Assembly (NCBI GenBank): GCA_947627205.1
Contig: CANQVE010000003.1
Span: forward strand, 1-64,000
Origin: an uncultured Clostridia bacterium
Lineage (GTDB): Bacteria; Bacillota; Clostridia; Oscillospirales; Ruminococcaceae
DNA length: 64,000 nt
Direction of reading: 5' to 3'
In this document: piece by piece, positions 63,314 to 64,000 of the stretch
Position numbering within the stretch: the first letter of the stretch is position 1
How the letters are laid out: every line of letters starts with the position of its first letter
Program-made: the position numbers and the translations under genes
Notes under the pieces: generated by a model
What the model saw: only the letters and a program-made list of their open reading frames with translations
Databases searched by the model: none
Told to the model about the DNA's origin: nothing

Positions 63314-64000
63314 ATGCGGACGGTTTGGGAATTATTCGGCGGGAATACGGGCGGGGAGATAATTGTTTCTCCCGGCGAATATGCGGGACCGCTCGTCGTT
63401 GACAAGGCGTGCACTATAAAAGGAAATATGTCCGTTATATGGGCGGACAGCGGACCTGTGCTTGTCATAAAGGCGGCGGGCGTAAAGATCGAAAACCTTA
63501 GAGTTGAGGTAACGGGAAACGGCGAATTTACGGCGATAAGCTCGGAATATCCTGATACAAAGCTCGTAAATGTCGAGGTTCGCGGAAACGTAAAGGGAAT
63601 ACTTGGCGAGGCTGAATGCTGGGAGCTTCCGAACGTAATTTCTCTCGGAGATTTTTCCGCGGAAGAAGAGAACAGGTTCCGCGTGAAAATAAACGCTGCG
63701 GGAAAAGCAACTCTCGAAAGCAGGGCGAAAGCTCTGACGATCGCTCCCGTTGAACTTGAAAAAGGGGAGAACTTTGTTCTTCTGACGGCTGACGCACTGA
63801 AAGACAACACTATTCTTTACGGAGAAATTATGGTACATACCGCCGTGTCGCGGAGAATTTACGTTATGGGAAAAGCTCGCGCGGGCGCGCCGAAATACGG
63901 CATCCTCGAAGCCCCTGCAATTGAACATAACAAACCCTCCGAAAGCATATCTTCAGCGCCTCCGACGGACGTTATTCCTGTTGAGCAAACTATTGAACAT
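63314..64000 (+). CDS. Ter-cluster protein of unknown function, N-terminal part (cut by window end)
   Basis: An open frame of 229 codons that runs off the window. It begins MRTVWELFGGNTGGEIIVSP, after AGGAGAGG at 63296. An alternative ATG at 63306 soon meets a stop. Residues 1-110 have short beta repeats (GEYAGPLVVDKACTIKGN, VKIENLRVEVTGNGEFTAIS) that look like a pectin-lyase-type right-handed beta helix. A second beta-rich segment follows (about 120-195), then a Pro/Ser linker. No signal peptide. Its place after two terD genes suggests a Ter-associated binding module. Confidence 0.75.
   Translation, partial: MRTVWELFGGNTGGEIIVSPGEYAGPLVVDKACTIKGNMSVIWADSGPVLVIKAAGVKIENLRVEVTGNGEFTAISSEYPDTKLVNVEVRGNVKGILGEAECWELPNVISLGDFSAEEENRFRVKINAAGKATLESRAKALTIAPVELEKGENFVLLTADALKDNTILYGEIMVHTAVSRRIYVMGKARAGAPKYGILEAPAIEHNKPSESISSAPPTDVIPVEQTIEH

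Noticed and set aside
62611-63810. 399-aa minus-strand frame
   Set aside because: Antisense to terD and the following gene; composition is that of a shadow of codon-biased DNA.

Overview
The window reads as chromosomal DNA of an anaerobic, low-to-mid G+C Clostridia-type Firmicute, probably Ruminococcaceae/Oscillospirales-like. The reasons are the Firmicute gene order darA-holB-ricT, the rpsT/gpr pair with a spore-protease gene, a tetrahydrofolate riboswitch in front of an ECF folate transporter gene, the zinc-type S14, strong AGGAGG ribosome sites and many consensus sigma-A promoters. Most of the window is conserved housekeeping sequence on the minus strand. The right-hand 10 kb is an accessory region on the plus strand.

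Layout. 0.2-5.3 kb: a GH13 maltodextrin hydrolase, a DIP1984-family gene followed at once by a candidate tRNA-like RNA, and glycogen phosphorylase. 5.4-6.4 kb: a gene-free kilobase built of repeats. 6.4-11.4 kb: a small Cys protein, a MATE exporter, a GT4 glycosyltransferase and ricT-holB-darA. 11.6-14.3 kb: ferredoxin, a MITE-like element, a corrinoid adenosyltransferase and a BspA-type LRR lipoprotein. 14.7-23.8 kb: a full F1Fo ATP synthase operon led by a bactofilin and an unknown membrane-anchored protein. It carries an unannotated 41-aa membrane protein gene, an apparent AUA start for atpG and a two-carboxylate c subunit that predicts Na+ coupling. 24.2-34.8 kb: cyclophilin, proC, folT with its THF riboswitch, pfkA, a frameshifted HAD phosphatase, a YgjP-type peptidase, rsmI, trmN6, a TrkH/KtrB K+ transporter, a large membrane protein and a RING-like protein. 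35.1-51.4 kb: the complete S10-spc-alpha ribosomal protein cluster with secY, adk, map, infA and rpoA. 51.9-53.4 kb: gpr divergent from rpsT. 53.6-64 kb: a TPR-SUFU immunity-like protein, an HD hydrolase, a cytoplasmic GH5 enzyme, two tandem paralogues of unknown function, and a Ter stress cluster (vWA TerY-like, PP2C, two TerD, and a gene cut by the window end).

The most unusual feature at window scale is the intergenic DNA. Two families of 7-bp tandem arrays (consensus about TGTACAG and about TAAGAGG) recur in more than a dozen gaps. They often sit as inverted pairs around shared core modules, and they are joined with other dispersed hairpin modules into mosaics. I saw none of these arrays inside a gene. 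One such insertion separates two diverged copies of the 3' end of the HD gene, and another was duplicated together with the tandem paralogue gene.

All product names come from reading translated sequence by eye. No database search or folding program was run.
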